Shown piece by piece: positions 21,749-31,752 of a DNA stretch of 64,000 bases. Below the pieces are notes generated by a model. It saw nothing but the letters and a program-made list of their open reading frames with translations. It did not search any database and was not told where the DNA came from. Source of the stretch: Phallus indusiatus (taxonomy: Eukaryota; Basidiomycota; Agaricomycetes; Phallales; Phallaceae). Location of the stretch: contig JAQFWX010000002.1 in NCBI GenBank assembly GCA_027605045.1, positions 2,542,001 to 2,606,000 on the forward strand, in the 5' to 3' direction. The first letter of the stretch is position 1. Every line of letters begins with the position of its first letter. The translations under genes and the position numbers were made by a program.

Positions 21749-24700
21749 AACGAGGCGACGTCCCGACGCCTGTAGCCTCGACTAATGATGCCTGTAACTT
21801 AGAGAAATCGAACCGAGGGCGACGATGGAAAAGAAGACCATTTATCGAGCGTGGCGCACTCGGATGTTCGCGGTGGAATTGCCTAATGAGATCCGGGGCT
21901 GCAATGTTCGACTCGGGTTCCCATTGGTCATGCTCGGGACCATAGCCTTCCCAACGCACCTTGTACTCGAGTCGTCTCCGGAACACGCGACTGTCCAAAA
22001 TCCGTTCTACGACATAGTGTTCACCGTCATCTCTGACCTCAGGAGGCGGAGGGGCCTTAACGCGACGACCCGGGATCGTGTCTTCAACCTTTGGACGTAA
22101 CTTCCCGACGTGGAACACTGGATGAAGCCTTGACATCGACAGTGGTAGACGCAGCTTGTATGCGTGTGACCCGACCTTGCTGACTATCGGAAAAGGGCCT
22201 AGGTACCGGTGCGACAACTTGGCGGAGGGCCTGGTGGTGCGAATGTCGCTCGAATCGAGGTAGACCTTATCGCCAACCTTGTATTCAGGTGCCGGGATGT
22301 GTTTCCGATCGTAGTACTTGGCCATTTCGTCCTTCGACTTGGCTATGGCAGCCTTGGCTTCCTCGATCGTCGATTCCATACGCGTCTTGAACTCGTTGAC
22401 AGATTCGATCTTCGAGTCGGCGACCAACGGTTCGAATCCCATACGAGGATGTCGTCCAGTGTCGAGCTCGAACGGTGTCGCACGCGTAGCTGAGTGTACG
22501 TGGTTGTTATATGCGAACTCAGCCAAGGGCAGTATCTGGTCCCAGTCGTCCTGTCGCTCAGAGGTGAAAAGTCGAAGGTACTGCTCGACCTCTGCGTTGA
22601 CGCGCTCTGTCTGACCATCGGTTTGAGGATGATATGCCGTCGAGGGTGCAAGCCGTATGCCAAGGAGCCTAGAAAGCTCCTGCGTGAAGCGGGACGCGAA
22701 CTGGGGGCCTCTGTCAGAGATCACCTTCAAGGGGAGACCATGGAGCTTCCAGACGTGTTGAAGGTACAGACGGGCTAGACCTGTCGCGTCAAGTGTCGTA
22801 AATGTCGGCACGAAATGAACCCGTTTGGTGAGAGAATCGACGACAGAGAGGATCGCGTCGAAACCGTTGGATTCTGGTAGTTCCACGATGAAATCGACCG
22901 AGATGTGTTCCCAAGGTCGACTTGGTACTTCTGTGGGTCGGAGGAGACCGTAGGGTGCATGGCGTGAAGGTTTCGTACGCAAACACATGTCGCAGGCCTC
23001 AACGTAACGCTGAACATACCTAGAGACACCTGGCCACCAGAAGGTGCGCGAAACGAGCTCGAGAGTCTTGAAACGACCAGGGTGACCGCCGAGTTTGGTG
23101 TCGTGGTGTCTGGAAAGGATTTTCCGACGTAACTCGTCCACGTCGGGCACATAAACCTTGCCACGATAGTACAGGAGGTCCTGGTCTTCAAACCATTCCG
23201 ACGAGTGAGCTGAACGACCACCCAGGGCGCGGAGTGTTGCAACGGCTTTGGACACGCTATCTTCGACCTTGCCTTCTCGATTGGCCTTGCGAATCTGGCG
23301 TAAAAGGTCCTCCTCCTCCCTTTAAGACGGAATGTTTGCAGAGCATTGATTGCAAACATTTCGGGTCGGATTAAGGTGACGCCACGATTGTCGTCCTTTC
23401 CCGAGCCATGATCTGGGCGACGGGATAAGCCATCAGGTTTACCCATCGACTTACCCGGTATATGCTGTAGAGTAAAGTCGAATCGTGAGAGATATACTGA
23501 CCATCTAGCTTGACGACGATTGAGGTTACGCGCGGTCATGAAGTACTCGAGATTCTTGTGATCAGTCCGTATGTCGATAGGGTGAGACGCGCCTTCGAGA
23601 AAGTGTCGCCATTCCTCCAAAGATCGTATGATAGCGAGCATCTCCTTGTCGTGAATCTCATAGTTGCGTTCAACGGGGCTAAGGGCCTTCGAGAAAAACG
23701 CAACAGGGTGCCATTTACCATCCTCGTTCGACAACTGTGAAAGAACCGCGCCTGTTGCGAAGTCGGAACTGTCTGCTTCGACTCTGTAAGGATTAGCGGG
23801 GTTGGGAATGAGGAGGATGGGAGCGGAGGTGATTGACGACTTCAGAGTATTGAAAGCATGCTGACAAGTGTCGGACCAGACGAAGGGAGTGTCCTTCTTG
23901 GTTAACCCGAACATGGGATTGGCAATGCGCGCGAAATCCTTGATGAACCGACGATAAAAGTTGGCGAAACCTAAGAAGGACTGCACCTCAGTGACGTTCT
24001 TCGGGATAGGCCAGTCTCTGACACCCGAGACTTTCGCGGGATCCATCTCTACGGTGTTCTCGGAAATGACGACACCCAAATATTCGATCTTAGTCCGACA
24101 GAACTCGCACTTCTCTGCCTTGAGATACAGCTTGTGCTCGCGGAGACGTTCGAGAACACGTCGTGTTACCTGGTCATGCTGTTCCCGATTCCGAGTATAG
24201 ATGAGGATGTCGTCAATATAGACGGCAACGACACCTTCTGAGATCATGTCCTCGAAGATCTCGTTCATCATCGTCTGGAAGGTCGCAGGGCTATTTGTGA
24301 GGCCAAAGAACATTACTAGGGGCTCGAAAAGACCACGGTTGGTGCGGAAAGCGGCCTTCCACTCGTCTCCTTCCTTTATCCGCACGTTGTTGTAACCCCA
24401 GCGCACGTCCAGCTTGGTGAAGTACCGAGCACCTTGCAATTTATTGATGAGCTCTGAGATCAGGGGCAACGGGTAACGGTTCTTAATCGTCATAGCATTC
24501 AGCGCACGATAATCTTGAATGAGACGGAGAGAGCCATCCTTCTTCTTGATGAAGAATACCGGGGATGCCATTGGTGACTTGGAGGGTCGGATTCGTCCAG
24601 ACGCAAGGTTTTCTTCCAAAAACGCATCTAACTCGGCCTGTTCGTTGGGCGACAACGGGTAGATCTTACACGACTTGGGCTCAGAACCTGGCACAAGTTC

Positions 24701-25690
24701 TATCGGGTGATCCCATTTCTTCGACTGCGGCAACGAGTCGAACGACTCCTTCGAGAAAATGTCGGCAAAGTCGTGGAACATCTCTGGTACGATGTCCCGA
24801 AAGCCTCTGGGAGCTGGCGCGTCCGAGTTATTGGCGTGGGCCTGGGCTAGTCGTTGGGAGATGGTCTCTGTGGCATATATGCGGTGAACGTCGGGCTCGT
24901 CGGGCAGCATCGATATCGCGAACAGTCTGTCGCCTTCTTCAATCTCAGACTCGACGTCAACCAAGTCTGGTATATCAGGGTCATCGGCTTCAGTGCTGTC
25001 AAGTTCTGGCAGAGGTGCGCGTCGGATCTGCTGGAATGCACGCTTAGAAAGCTTACCCGCTGGCCAGCGCGGAGCACAAGACCGACAACTAGGGCTGCAG
25101 CGCATGAACTCTACTTGACCAGTTGTATAATCTATAACGGGATTGTGGGCCTTGAACCATGGCAGCCCGAACAAGACGGGATACTTGAGCGAGGTAACGG
25201 CGAACAAGGTACGTTCAGAGTGATCCCGAAAGCGAACGACCAGATCAACGACGTGGGTGATAGAGCCAGCATGATTGGGTGTACCGTCGACGTTAAACAC
25301 GGGAATCGGTTTAGCAAGACGTACGGAGGGAAGTCGATGTTTCTCGACAAAGTTGCGATCGAGGAACATACCGCTAGCCCCAGTGTCTAGCATGGCCTTG
25401 CTGTGCAGCAAGGTCCCAGTGTCAACACTCTGCAGCTCTACAGGGATCTCCAGCTTCTGCGTACCAGCGGTAGCTGCGAGTCGGTATTCACTTGGCAACG
25501 AGCGACGTTGAGAAGGCGACAGCATACATGGAGTTGAAACAGAGCGTGTAGCAGGTGGAGGCGATTCTTTGGGTTTATCAGGGGATGCAGCAGGGGTAGT
25601 TAGATTCGAATCAGGAGTGTCATTTTGTTCGCGATCTATGTACAAAATGTCGAATCTATTAGATGTCGGCAACGAGGGTGCATCTATCAC
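21747..25690 (-). pseudogene. pol: Pol polyprotein (protease-RT-RNaseH-integrase-chromodomain) with one frameshift
   Basis: The frame opens next to the Gag stop, in the -1 frame relative to Gag, with no ATG at the join (GTG), so frameshifting or reinitiation is expected. The protease active site is LDTGASGMFLD near 25380. Reverse transcriptase shows YIDDILIYTR near 24210. RNase H begins VEADSSDFATGAVLSQ near 23740. A run of G/A in the RNaseH-integrase linker at about 23308-23325 breaks the frame. The integrase frame then continues to 21747 with the zinc region (SRHHDTKLGGHPG and CDMC), the DDE residues in ISVDFIVELPE, VISDRGPQFASRF and YHPQTDGQTERVN, and a chromodomain (VVERILDSRVFRRRLEYKVR, WEGYGPEHDQWEPE). 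All domains look intact apart from this single lesion. Confidence 0.92.
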
Positions 25691-26997
25691 TCGTCGCCGT
25701 TTTGAAAATCCTCTACCTCTGTTGCAGCTACAGTTTCACCTTCTGTCAGAGCAGGGTCGCCACGCGCCTGGGCTTCTAACGCGTCTTTCTGGGCCAGTAA
25801 CTGTACGATACTGTCGTCTAACTCGTCTGGCTGGAGATACCGAATGTCATACGCGCGAGGGCATTCGCGAGCCCAGTGGCCTGCTGCTCCACAGCGACGG
25901 CACCTGGTCGATTCTGGGCCTAAGCGTCGACGAGCAGCGTCAACGTCCATCGGATCATGCCTGACCTGGGGTGTAGGAGCAGAAGCCGCGGGTCTAGGGG
26001 GCGGTGCGGGCATGACCTGGGGTATAGGCCTGGGAGGTGGGTAGGCAGGAGCCTGATAGGAAGGGACAAGGGGCCTCCTCTGGGTCTGGAGGGTCTGATA
26101 CGACGGGAAGGGGTTGGGACGAGATCGATTAATGGGGACCGTCGCGGGATTTGTCTGAGTCGTTCCAGAGCCCACGAGTCGACGGCGAGCAGCGGTGAAT
26201 GCCTCGTTGGAACGTCTGTCCATGTCAAACATGCGTGCTTGCCTGATCCAGCCCTCATAGTCGTGAAGCGTGGGTCGGTCTTTCATCGTCGCTACCAGAG
26301 AGGCAATTGCCGGGTCTAAACCGTTACGAAAGTACGTGTTAATGGCGAGTCCCTCCGTAAAGCCAGCGTGCTCGATGAGCACGCGGAAGGCGTCCACATA
26401 CTCTTCTACAGTTCTGTTGCCTTGGATGTAGCGGTTGGAATAGAGGGTGTTGATGGCATCCTCCTGCTCGGATTGTGGAAAGAAATCCGTTTTGAATCGT
26501 TCTCGAAAGGCGTTCCAGTCGGCGAAAGGTTTTTCTCCTCTTTGGTATCTTTTCAACATAGACTCACTGAAAGCGAGGGCGCGGCCTTCGTTCATGTACG
26601 ACATTGCCCAACCGATCTTGAGTTCATCAGTCTCGAAGTCGCGACTGCATATACTCATGTAAAACTCGACGGTGTTCCAGAAGGCACGTCCTTTGGAGCG
26701 ATCTCCGTCGAACGAAGGAGGTACAGCAGGTCGAGTGTTTCGGGAAGAACGCGAACTTGCTTGATGCTCAGGAGCCGGTGGTTGTCCAGGCGAGGACGCG
26801 TCGTCAGTAGGGGGGTTTTGGGTGGGGGCAGCTCTAGTCGCGTCTCGGATGTCCCGTAGGACCTCAATCATCTGTGAGGCCTGGGATTCTTGTCTTGCCA
26901 TGCGGGCATCCATTTCCGCGAATTGCCGCATGACAATAGTCGCCACATCGTTGAGGGTGACGATCTGGGGTGCAGAGGGTGGAGGTGAAGAATCCAT
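25687..26997 (-). CDS. gag: Retrotransposon Gag polyprotein
   Basis: Forms the virus-like particle and packages element RNA. It has 436 codons from ATG at 26997. The N-terminal 90 residues are low-complexity with Gln/Ala/Pro. A retrotransposon gag domain follows (residues about 100-260; markers GRAFWNTVEFYMSICSRDF and RTVEEYVDAFRVLIEHAGF). Then comes a Pro-rich linker and one CCHC zinc knuckle, CRRCGAAGHWARECP, near residue 385, which binds nucleic acid. No disabling lesion was seen. The stop (TGA) overlaps the first codons of pol. Confidence 0.95.
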   Translation of the reverse strand: MDSSPPPSAPQIVTLNDVATIVMRQFAEMDARMARQESQASQMIEVLRDIRDATRAAPTQNPPTDDASSPGQPPAPEHQASSRSSRNTRPAVPPSFDGDRSKGRAFWNTVEFYMSICSRDFETDELKIGWAMSYMNEGRALAFSESMLKRYQRGEKPFADWNAFRERFKTDFFPQSEQEDAINTLYSNRYIQGNRTVEEYVDAFRVLIEHAGFTEGLAINTYFRNGLDPAIASLVATMKDRPTLHDYEGWIRQARMFDMDRRSNEAFTAARRRLVGSGTTQTNPATVPINRSRPNPFPSYQTLQTQRRPLVPSYQAPAYPPPRPIPQVMPAPPPRPAASAPTPQVRHDPMDVDAARRRLGPESTRCRRCGAAGHWARECPRAYDIRYLQPDELDDSIVQLLAQKDALEAQARGDPALTEGETVAATEVEDFQNGDE

Positions 26998-27151
26998 GAG
27001 AGAGAGAGAAAAGGAAAGGGGTTTTTAAGATGGAGCAGAGGGGTCGATTATAGACGGGACTCGAAGGAAAAATACGACACTGCGATAGTCGGTGTCGAGA
27101 GCGATTTTTCGATAACGAGTGTCGATAGAAACGGCCAGTCTGCGAGTGGAA

Positions 27152-27162
27152 GCTTGTTCTAC
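27152..27162 (-). promoter_or_regulatory. Self-priming primer-binding site
   Basis: On the minus strand, 2 nt after the 5' LTR, is AGAACAAGCTT. Its exact complement AAGCTTGTTCT lies inside each LTR (27258-27268 in the 5' LTR), 33 nt downstream of a TATATA box, where transcription would start. This 11 nt pairing is the arrangement of Tf1/sushi-type elements that prime with their own mRNA 5' end. No tRNA-type TGG primer site is present. Confidence 0.8.
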
Positions 27163-27164
27163 TG

Positions 27165-27553
27165 TTAGGGCTACTCAGCTCACACTAGAGGGAGGGGATC
27201 CTAAGCAAAATATATTGAGAGAACTATGCTACTCACCTAGAGGGAGGGGATCCTAAGAGAACAAGCTTAGGGACCCTCACTCTAGGGACAGCGACTATAT
27301 ACATGAAAAACGATAACGCGGCGTGCGGCCCTGACACAGCTAAGTGCTAGGCGCCCGAACCGAGCCTAAGCGACATGATGTCACGGGCATCACGCCGGGT
27401 ACGGCGCGCGCGCGAGTAGAGAATGCGAAATAGAGACTGAACAAGGGAACGGAAGATAAAAGTAAAATACGGAAATAGTAAATGGAATGGAAATGAAGTG
27501 ATGCCGATGATAATAAATAGAAAAATGAGAGACGGTGGTAGCGTACCCTGACA
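27165..27553 (-). repeat. 5' LTR (right copy) with promoter
   Basis: Promoter LTR for the minus-strand element. Read on the minus strand it has TATATAG near 27300-27294 and the proposed RNA start AAGCTTGTTCT at 27268. That gives U3 of about 285 bp and R-U5 of about 104 bp. Confidence 0.93.
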
Positions 27554-28168
27554 GGAGTTCCATCAGAATCAAGCTACTCTGGGACTTAACGGTAGGAAAC
27601 GTACGGCAAAACATCATTTCCAACAACAACCCACATATCACTGGCAGGCAATGCTTTTATGACTTGCAGTATGTTTGAAGACCCAGGAAAAGGTGATAGG
27701 AAGATCCGTCATATCGCGTATATACCACGGGAAAGGCTCGATATCATGTTTCATTGGAATGCTCAAGAGCTCCGGCTTGATGGAATCTTGTGGTAGTAAA
27801 ATTGAGGGGTTTTATTGAGGGCTACACTGGTAGCATAGGATCGTCGAGGTTCCACATGCGATACAACACTTATAAGAGTTTTGGGAGCTTTGTCGTCAAT
27901 TTAAACAATAAACCTTTTGAAATAAGATGAGCATCACCCACGAAGTATCTATTCCTTGCTAATTGAATAATGCAATCGTAAAAGAAACTTGGGCAACACG
28001 TTACGCAAATAAAATCGGCTTACTTCAATAGGGGATGCCGCTACTAGATGAATAGTATCTTTGAAGGCTTGTTGCCATTCCATTTCACCATTATACAGGA
28101 GACTCTCTATATGATCTTCAAAAACATTGTTTTACGGTTTATACCCATGGCCCATGGAACAAAATTTG

Positions 28169-28577
28169 CATCATGAACAAATGTTTTCGATGCAACTCAG
28201 TCTTACATAACATCACACAACCATCGGCTCGTTGACATGTGAAAGTGGAAGAATGAATAACGTACCGACTTGATAATTACTGTGGAGCTAAAGAGTAGTA
28301 AGCTGAACTAAAATGAGTAGACGTTGATCCATTGAGATTGAAGGAAGAGGTACTTTGACGGTTAAAGGCTTGTAACAGAGTAAAAAAATTTGCCTTAAAG
28401 GTAGAGAAGGGATCTATATCTCTCAAATGGAAAAGTTTGACCAATTCAACTGTTTTTCCAACAGAATCACGCGTATCAAAGGTCGTGTCGATGTTGTTTA
28501 ACCAACAAACGGACGAAATCTTTCGATGTCCACGTCATCATTATCAGCAGTGATGCATCCAGTTTGTTCAAGGCACA
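28169..28577 (+). repeat. Segmental repeat B, copy 1
   Basis: About 410 bp that recurs in the same orientation at 35669-36077. It directly abuts the truncated 5' end of the TRI5-like pseudogene. No gene is recognised inside. Confidence 0.85.
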
Positions 28578-29215
28578 TATCATGATCGACATTGAAAGTT
28601 CCGGAGTTCTCAAAATCATGCATTACGCCCATAATAAATATACTTATGTCGCCAAATATAAGGATCTGGTTCCGGATAGTCCGGCTCGCCCCGGATACTG
28701 CTGACCTAAGTGTTTTCGCGCACGCTCATTGGCCCGTCTGCTCCAGCTTTCCCGCGCGCGATGGTCACCGGCGCTTGCTTGGGTAATCGCGTCGCCATTC
28801 CTTCCTTCTCTATCCACCATCTATCTATCCGTCTATCCATCCATCCCCGCGTCTTTTCATTCATTTATTTATTTCAAAAGGTATGATATTTCTTTTTTTT
28901 TTCTTATATTATCTACAAGCTCACCAACTCTTGAACCTGGGACCAGGGAGCGTCATCTCATCACCATCACCATCACCATCATCATCATCATCCGTCCCAC
29001 TCCTTCGTCTCTTCGTCCTGACCTGGCCCGGTTCGCTGGTAGCGTTCATTCAATGCTCTGTAAATTTGGCAAGGTAAGGTGTGCAATGCGAAAATTGACT
29101 CAGGCGCAGTCGAAACTGACCATGTCCCTTGTCAGCCCACCCGCTGCTATCCATATTCTCTTGATTTAGGAACTTCGAAGCCCTAGCACAGCCGCTTGCT
29201 CAGCTCCCGTCTCCA
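28578..29215. other. Spacer with CAT/CAC and CTAT microsatellites
   Basis: Contains pyrimidine-rich runs (tatccat repeats near 28810-28850) and a CAT/CAC trinucleotide run near 28955-28992. No gene is supported. Confidence 0.6.
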
Positions 29216-29354
29216 TGCACACCCACGATCCAAACTTTCTCGTCCACAGAGCACGCATCCTCGTGCACACCCACGATCCAAACTTTCTCGTCTACAGAGC
29301 GCGCGTCCTCATGCACACCCACGATCCAAACTTTCTCGTTCACAGAGCACGCGC
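29216..29354 (+). repeat. 48 bp tandem repeat, about 2.9 units
   Basis: Three copies of a 48 bp unit beginning TGCACACCCACGATCCAAAC start at 29216, 29264 and 29312 with a few substitutions each. The period is a multiple of three and one frame stays open through it, but no start or homology supports a protein. It lies just beyond the 3' end of the Crypton recombinase gene. Confidence 0.9.
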
Positions 29355-29538
29355 CAGGTGAGTAAATTGGTTCATGTTCCGTAAAACTCTCATGATGAAC
29401 AGCAGTGAACGTTTTCCGGTATCGCATCCTTGTGCAAGCTCCCTTACCACCATTCTTTCCCATAGTCCCCCTGCCTGTACTACCGTTGTCACTACACCTT
29501 CCATAGAAAATATATTATAATTCTTTTAAACATGCTAT

Positions 29539-31752
29539 CTATGCCCGCAATTTTGAAATTTTCCCTCGGCGTGGCTTAGAGTCGCCTCGAGCAATGCGTG
29601 CGATGCGAATTTGCTGCAAAAGAGGTGTGGTACCATTTACAGCTTCAGGGTAGCACTCAAGGAAGAGTTGCTCATCTCGTCCAAAACTACAAATGGGGGT
29701 TTTAATAAATAATAGATAGATAAAAAGAGACTGACCGCTCAAATTCCAGCGCAATGAGTTTTCGCTGATGGTATTTGTTTGCGAAAGCTGGGTGTTTTGT
29801 CCAGCTGAGCTCCCAATCTTTCAGCGCAACACAGTGACCGTCACCTGAGTCCCACTGTTCAACAAAGGCTTTCCACCGTTCCTCAGGAGGGGTGGAAAGT
29901 GAAACATTTGGCACATAGAGACCCGGAGGTAGGCTAGTGTTCTGTCCGGTGGATAATACAGAAGCAGCGGCAAGCTCAGGGGATGCTATATGCATTACCA
30001 TGGTCCTGTGGTGGTCTGGGTTATGCTCGCCTTGTCTGATAATGGATTTGAGATTTCTGCTATCACCGTCGGCAGCCAACTGTGCCTGCAAAATATTGAG
30101 GATATCTGAAAATCGGCCGTCGTCATGTAAAATATTTGATATGGCTGAAGTGACCTTGGCGGTAATAACATCCTCAATTGACGTGAACATGGATTTCATG
30201 TCCGCTAAAGTCACAGGCTGAATTTCACGATGTTCACCCATAAATGATAGATGGGTTTCCGTTGGAATCGGTCTTAGTGCATTGCCGTGACCTTCCTCAT
30301 AATAATGAAGTTCGTCCAGTAGATACCGGATAAGTGTGTCGCGCTGTGTATAAAAATTTATTAATATTTTTGGTTGCACAGAAATCAAAAAAAATTGAAT
30401 CACATGCTCCCCTTCAGCCCAGCCTCCCCACCAGCGAATTGTGGCCAATGTCCACCTCTTGCCAACAGGTGCATACATGAATTGGTGTTGAGCTCCCCCG
30501 CGCCGGAAGCAGTGAGTTGTGAGCCGAACTTCAGAAGAATCAATGCCGGAACCTTCAACGAATTCATTGATCCACCTTTGGATGGTATCATGCGACATCG
30601 GGACATGTTGTTGAATGATCCCGTTGCTGCCAATAGACGGGAAAATCCAGTCGGATGGTGCCAGTGTCCTTCCATACACATGTTCGAGGTAAGAGACCCA
30701 ATTGCGCATGTGAAAATCGAGGTCAGCAGCAGGAAGTTCTGGCCGAGGATATATTTCATACAAATGACCACGGAGCTCCTGCTCCTTACCCAATTTGTTC
30801 TGCCAGTTCTTACGCTGCTCGAGTGAGACCTTCCAGTGGGGAATTTTGAGTTCATCATTTGTCACACAGCCGAAGGCCAGATGCTGACGCTGCATTTTCA
30901 ATGTTTCAAAATTTCTGGAAGCAATAAAGTGAAATAAAAAAATAAGGACAAAAAATAAAATAAACATACCTTGTCCATAGAGTCCAACTGAATGAAGAAA
31001 ATGCGCGCCATCCCAAATGCTTATGAAGCAGCAGCCGGTCTTCACTTGACAGAGAGAGTATGTTGGGTAAAACTAATTTCGAGGGAATAAATAAAAGAGA
31101 CCAGTTATATATGCGTTGGAGCATATGATATGACATTGCTGTTGAGTGAGAGCGCTGATTTTCAGCCCCATGCTTCTTCTTAACAGCATGTATGGTATCC
31201 ATCACATCTACAGAGCATGCCGGATTGCCAAAACTCCTTCCCCTTTCTTCATCCCATCTCCATTCTCCCGATAAATACCTTCTGTATCTCTAGAAAGATT
31301 TTTAGAATTTTCAGAATAAATTCAAGAAAAACATACACATTATCCCAATATTTTTTGAATGCAGCTTGAATACCATCAGCGGTGGAAGCTCCAAGGTTTT
31401 CCTGAAAACACTTGAAGCTGATAAGGCTTGCAAGTGCCCAAGGTGAGGCTCGTGTTGGTGTCTCGTCAAATGCATGAGCTAAATCATTAGAACTCCACTT
31501 CCACGGAGTTTGCAGACCACTTTCAAGACTACCACGAGGACACTCAAAGGTGTTGCCGTCCCGAATACCAGCTATAAGGTCTGTCAGCCACTGCTTTCCC
31601 CTCTGGATATATCCACTGTAGCTAGCGGCGGTATTGGCAGCTGTGCCATGCTTTTTTTTGGACACTTGCTTTACTTGCTCAAGTTCATTGACAGTCAAGA
31701 GCCCCGTCAATGATGCTTTGGGTGGCCTTTTTTTTCGAGGAGCGGCGGGCAT
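29539..31752 (-). CDS. Crypton-type tyrosine recombinase with GCR1_C-like tail
   Basis: Predicted DNA transposition enzyme of fungal Crypton elements, which cut and join DNA through a catalytic Tyr. ATG at 31752 starts MPAAPRKKRPPKASLTGLL. The N-terminal domain follows with TAASYSGYIQRGKQWLTDLI. After introns, the segment LWTR joined to NFETLKMQ may hold the first catalytic Arg. The catalytic HxxR box is THCFRRGGAQHQFM near 30510. RWWGGWAEGEH follows, and DTLIRYLLDELHYYEE holds the likely nucleophilic Tyr. The C-terminal part has WELSWTKHPAFANKYHQRKL, like the GCR1_C DNA-binding domain, and ends RGKISKLRA before TAG at 29539. About 560-600 residues and five or more exons. No disabling lesion was seen, so it may be active. 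Element ends were not found. Confidence 0.8.

Larger units (their letters stand above)
21338..27553 (-). mobile_element. Ty3/gypsy chromovirus LTR retrotransposon
   Basis: A 6.2 kb element with two near-identical LTRs (about 397 and 389 bp), both starting TG and ending CA. It is flanked by a 5 bp target duplication, GGAGT, at 21333-21337 and 27554-27558. The coding strand is minus. Order is 5' LTR (right), self-priming site, Gag, protease-RT-RNaseH, integrase with chromodomain, polypurine tract, 3' LTR (left). The LTRs differ almost only by an 8-9 bp indel in a CG-rich run, so insertion was recent. Order protease-RT-RNaseH-integrase with a C-terminal chromodomain places it in the chromoviruses. 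Confidence 0.96.
20974..28172 (-). pseudogene. TRI5-like terpene synthase pseudogene split by an LTR retrotransposon
   Basis: Minus-strand remains of a third trichodiene-synthase-like gene. The 5' part (28172-27558) lacks exon 1 and starts inside exon 2. It shows HIESLLYNGE and an HLVAASPIE stretch ending at a GT donor as in the intact genes. Further on are a MWNLDDP relic, IPMKHDIEPFPWYIRDMTDL, and NDVLP where intact copies have NDLLS. The 6.2 kb element then interrupts it. The sequence resumes at 21332-21100 with FHKEELANN and LADNPAA. The last exon is near 21038-20974 (QWNIAQNQQYHLEDLG, stop TAA at 20974). Frame breaks, missing stretches and an out-of-frame DDxxD region mean it is dead. 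The element sits in the intron that normally divides the NDLLS and FHKEE codons, so that insertion alone might not have killed the gene. Confidence 0.85.

Noticed and set aside
22425..22440. tRNA T-arm-like GGTTCGAATCC
   Set aside because: No cloverleaf around it; it lies within integrase codons.
22343..22663. Separate Arg/Ser-rich protein inside the integrase region
   Set aside because: Out-of-frame shadow on the same strand as integrase.
21825..26859. Several plus-strand open frames across the retrotransposon
   Set aside because: They are antisense shadows of gag and pol.
29216..29354. CRISPR-like regular repeat
   Set aside because: Units are contiguous with no unique spacers, and the genome is eukaryotic.
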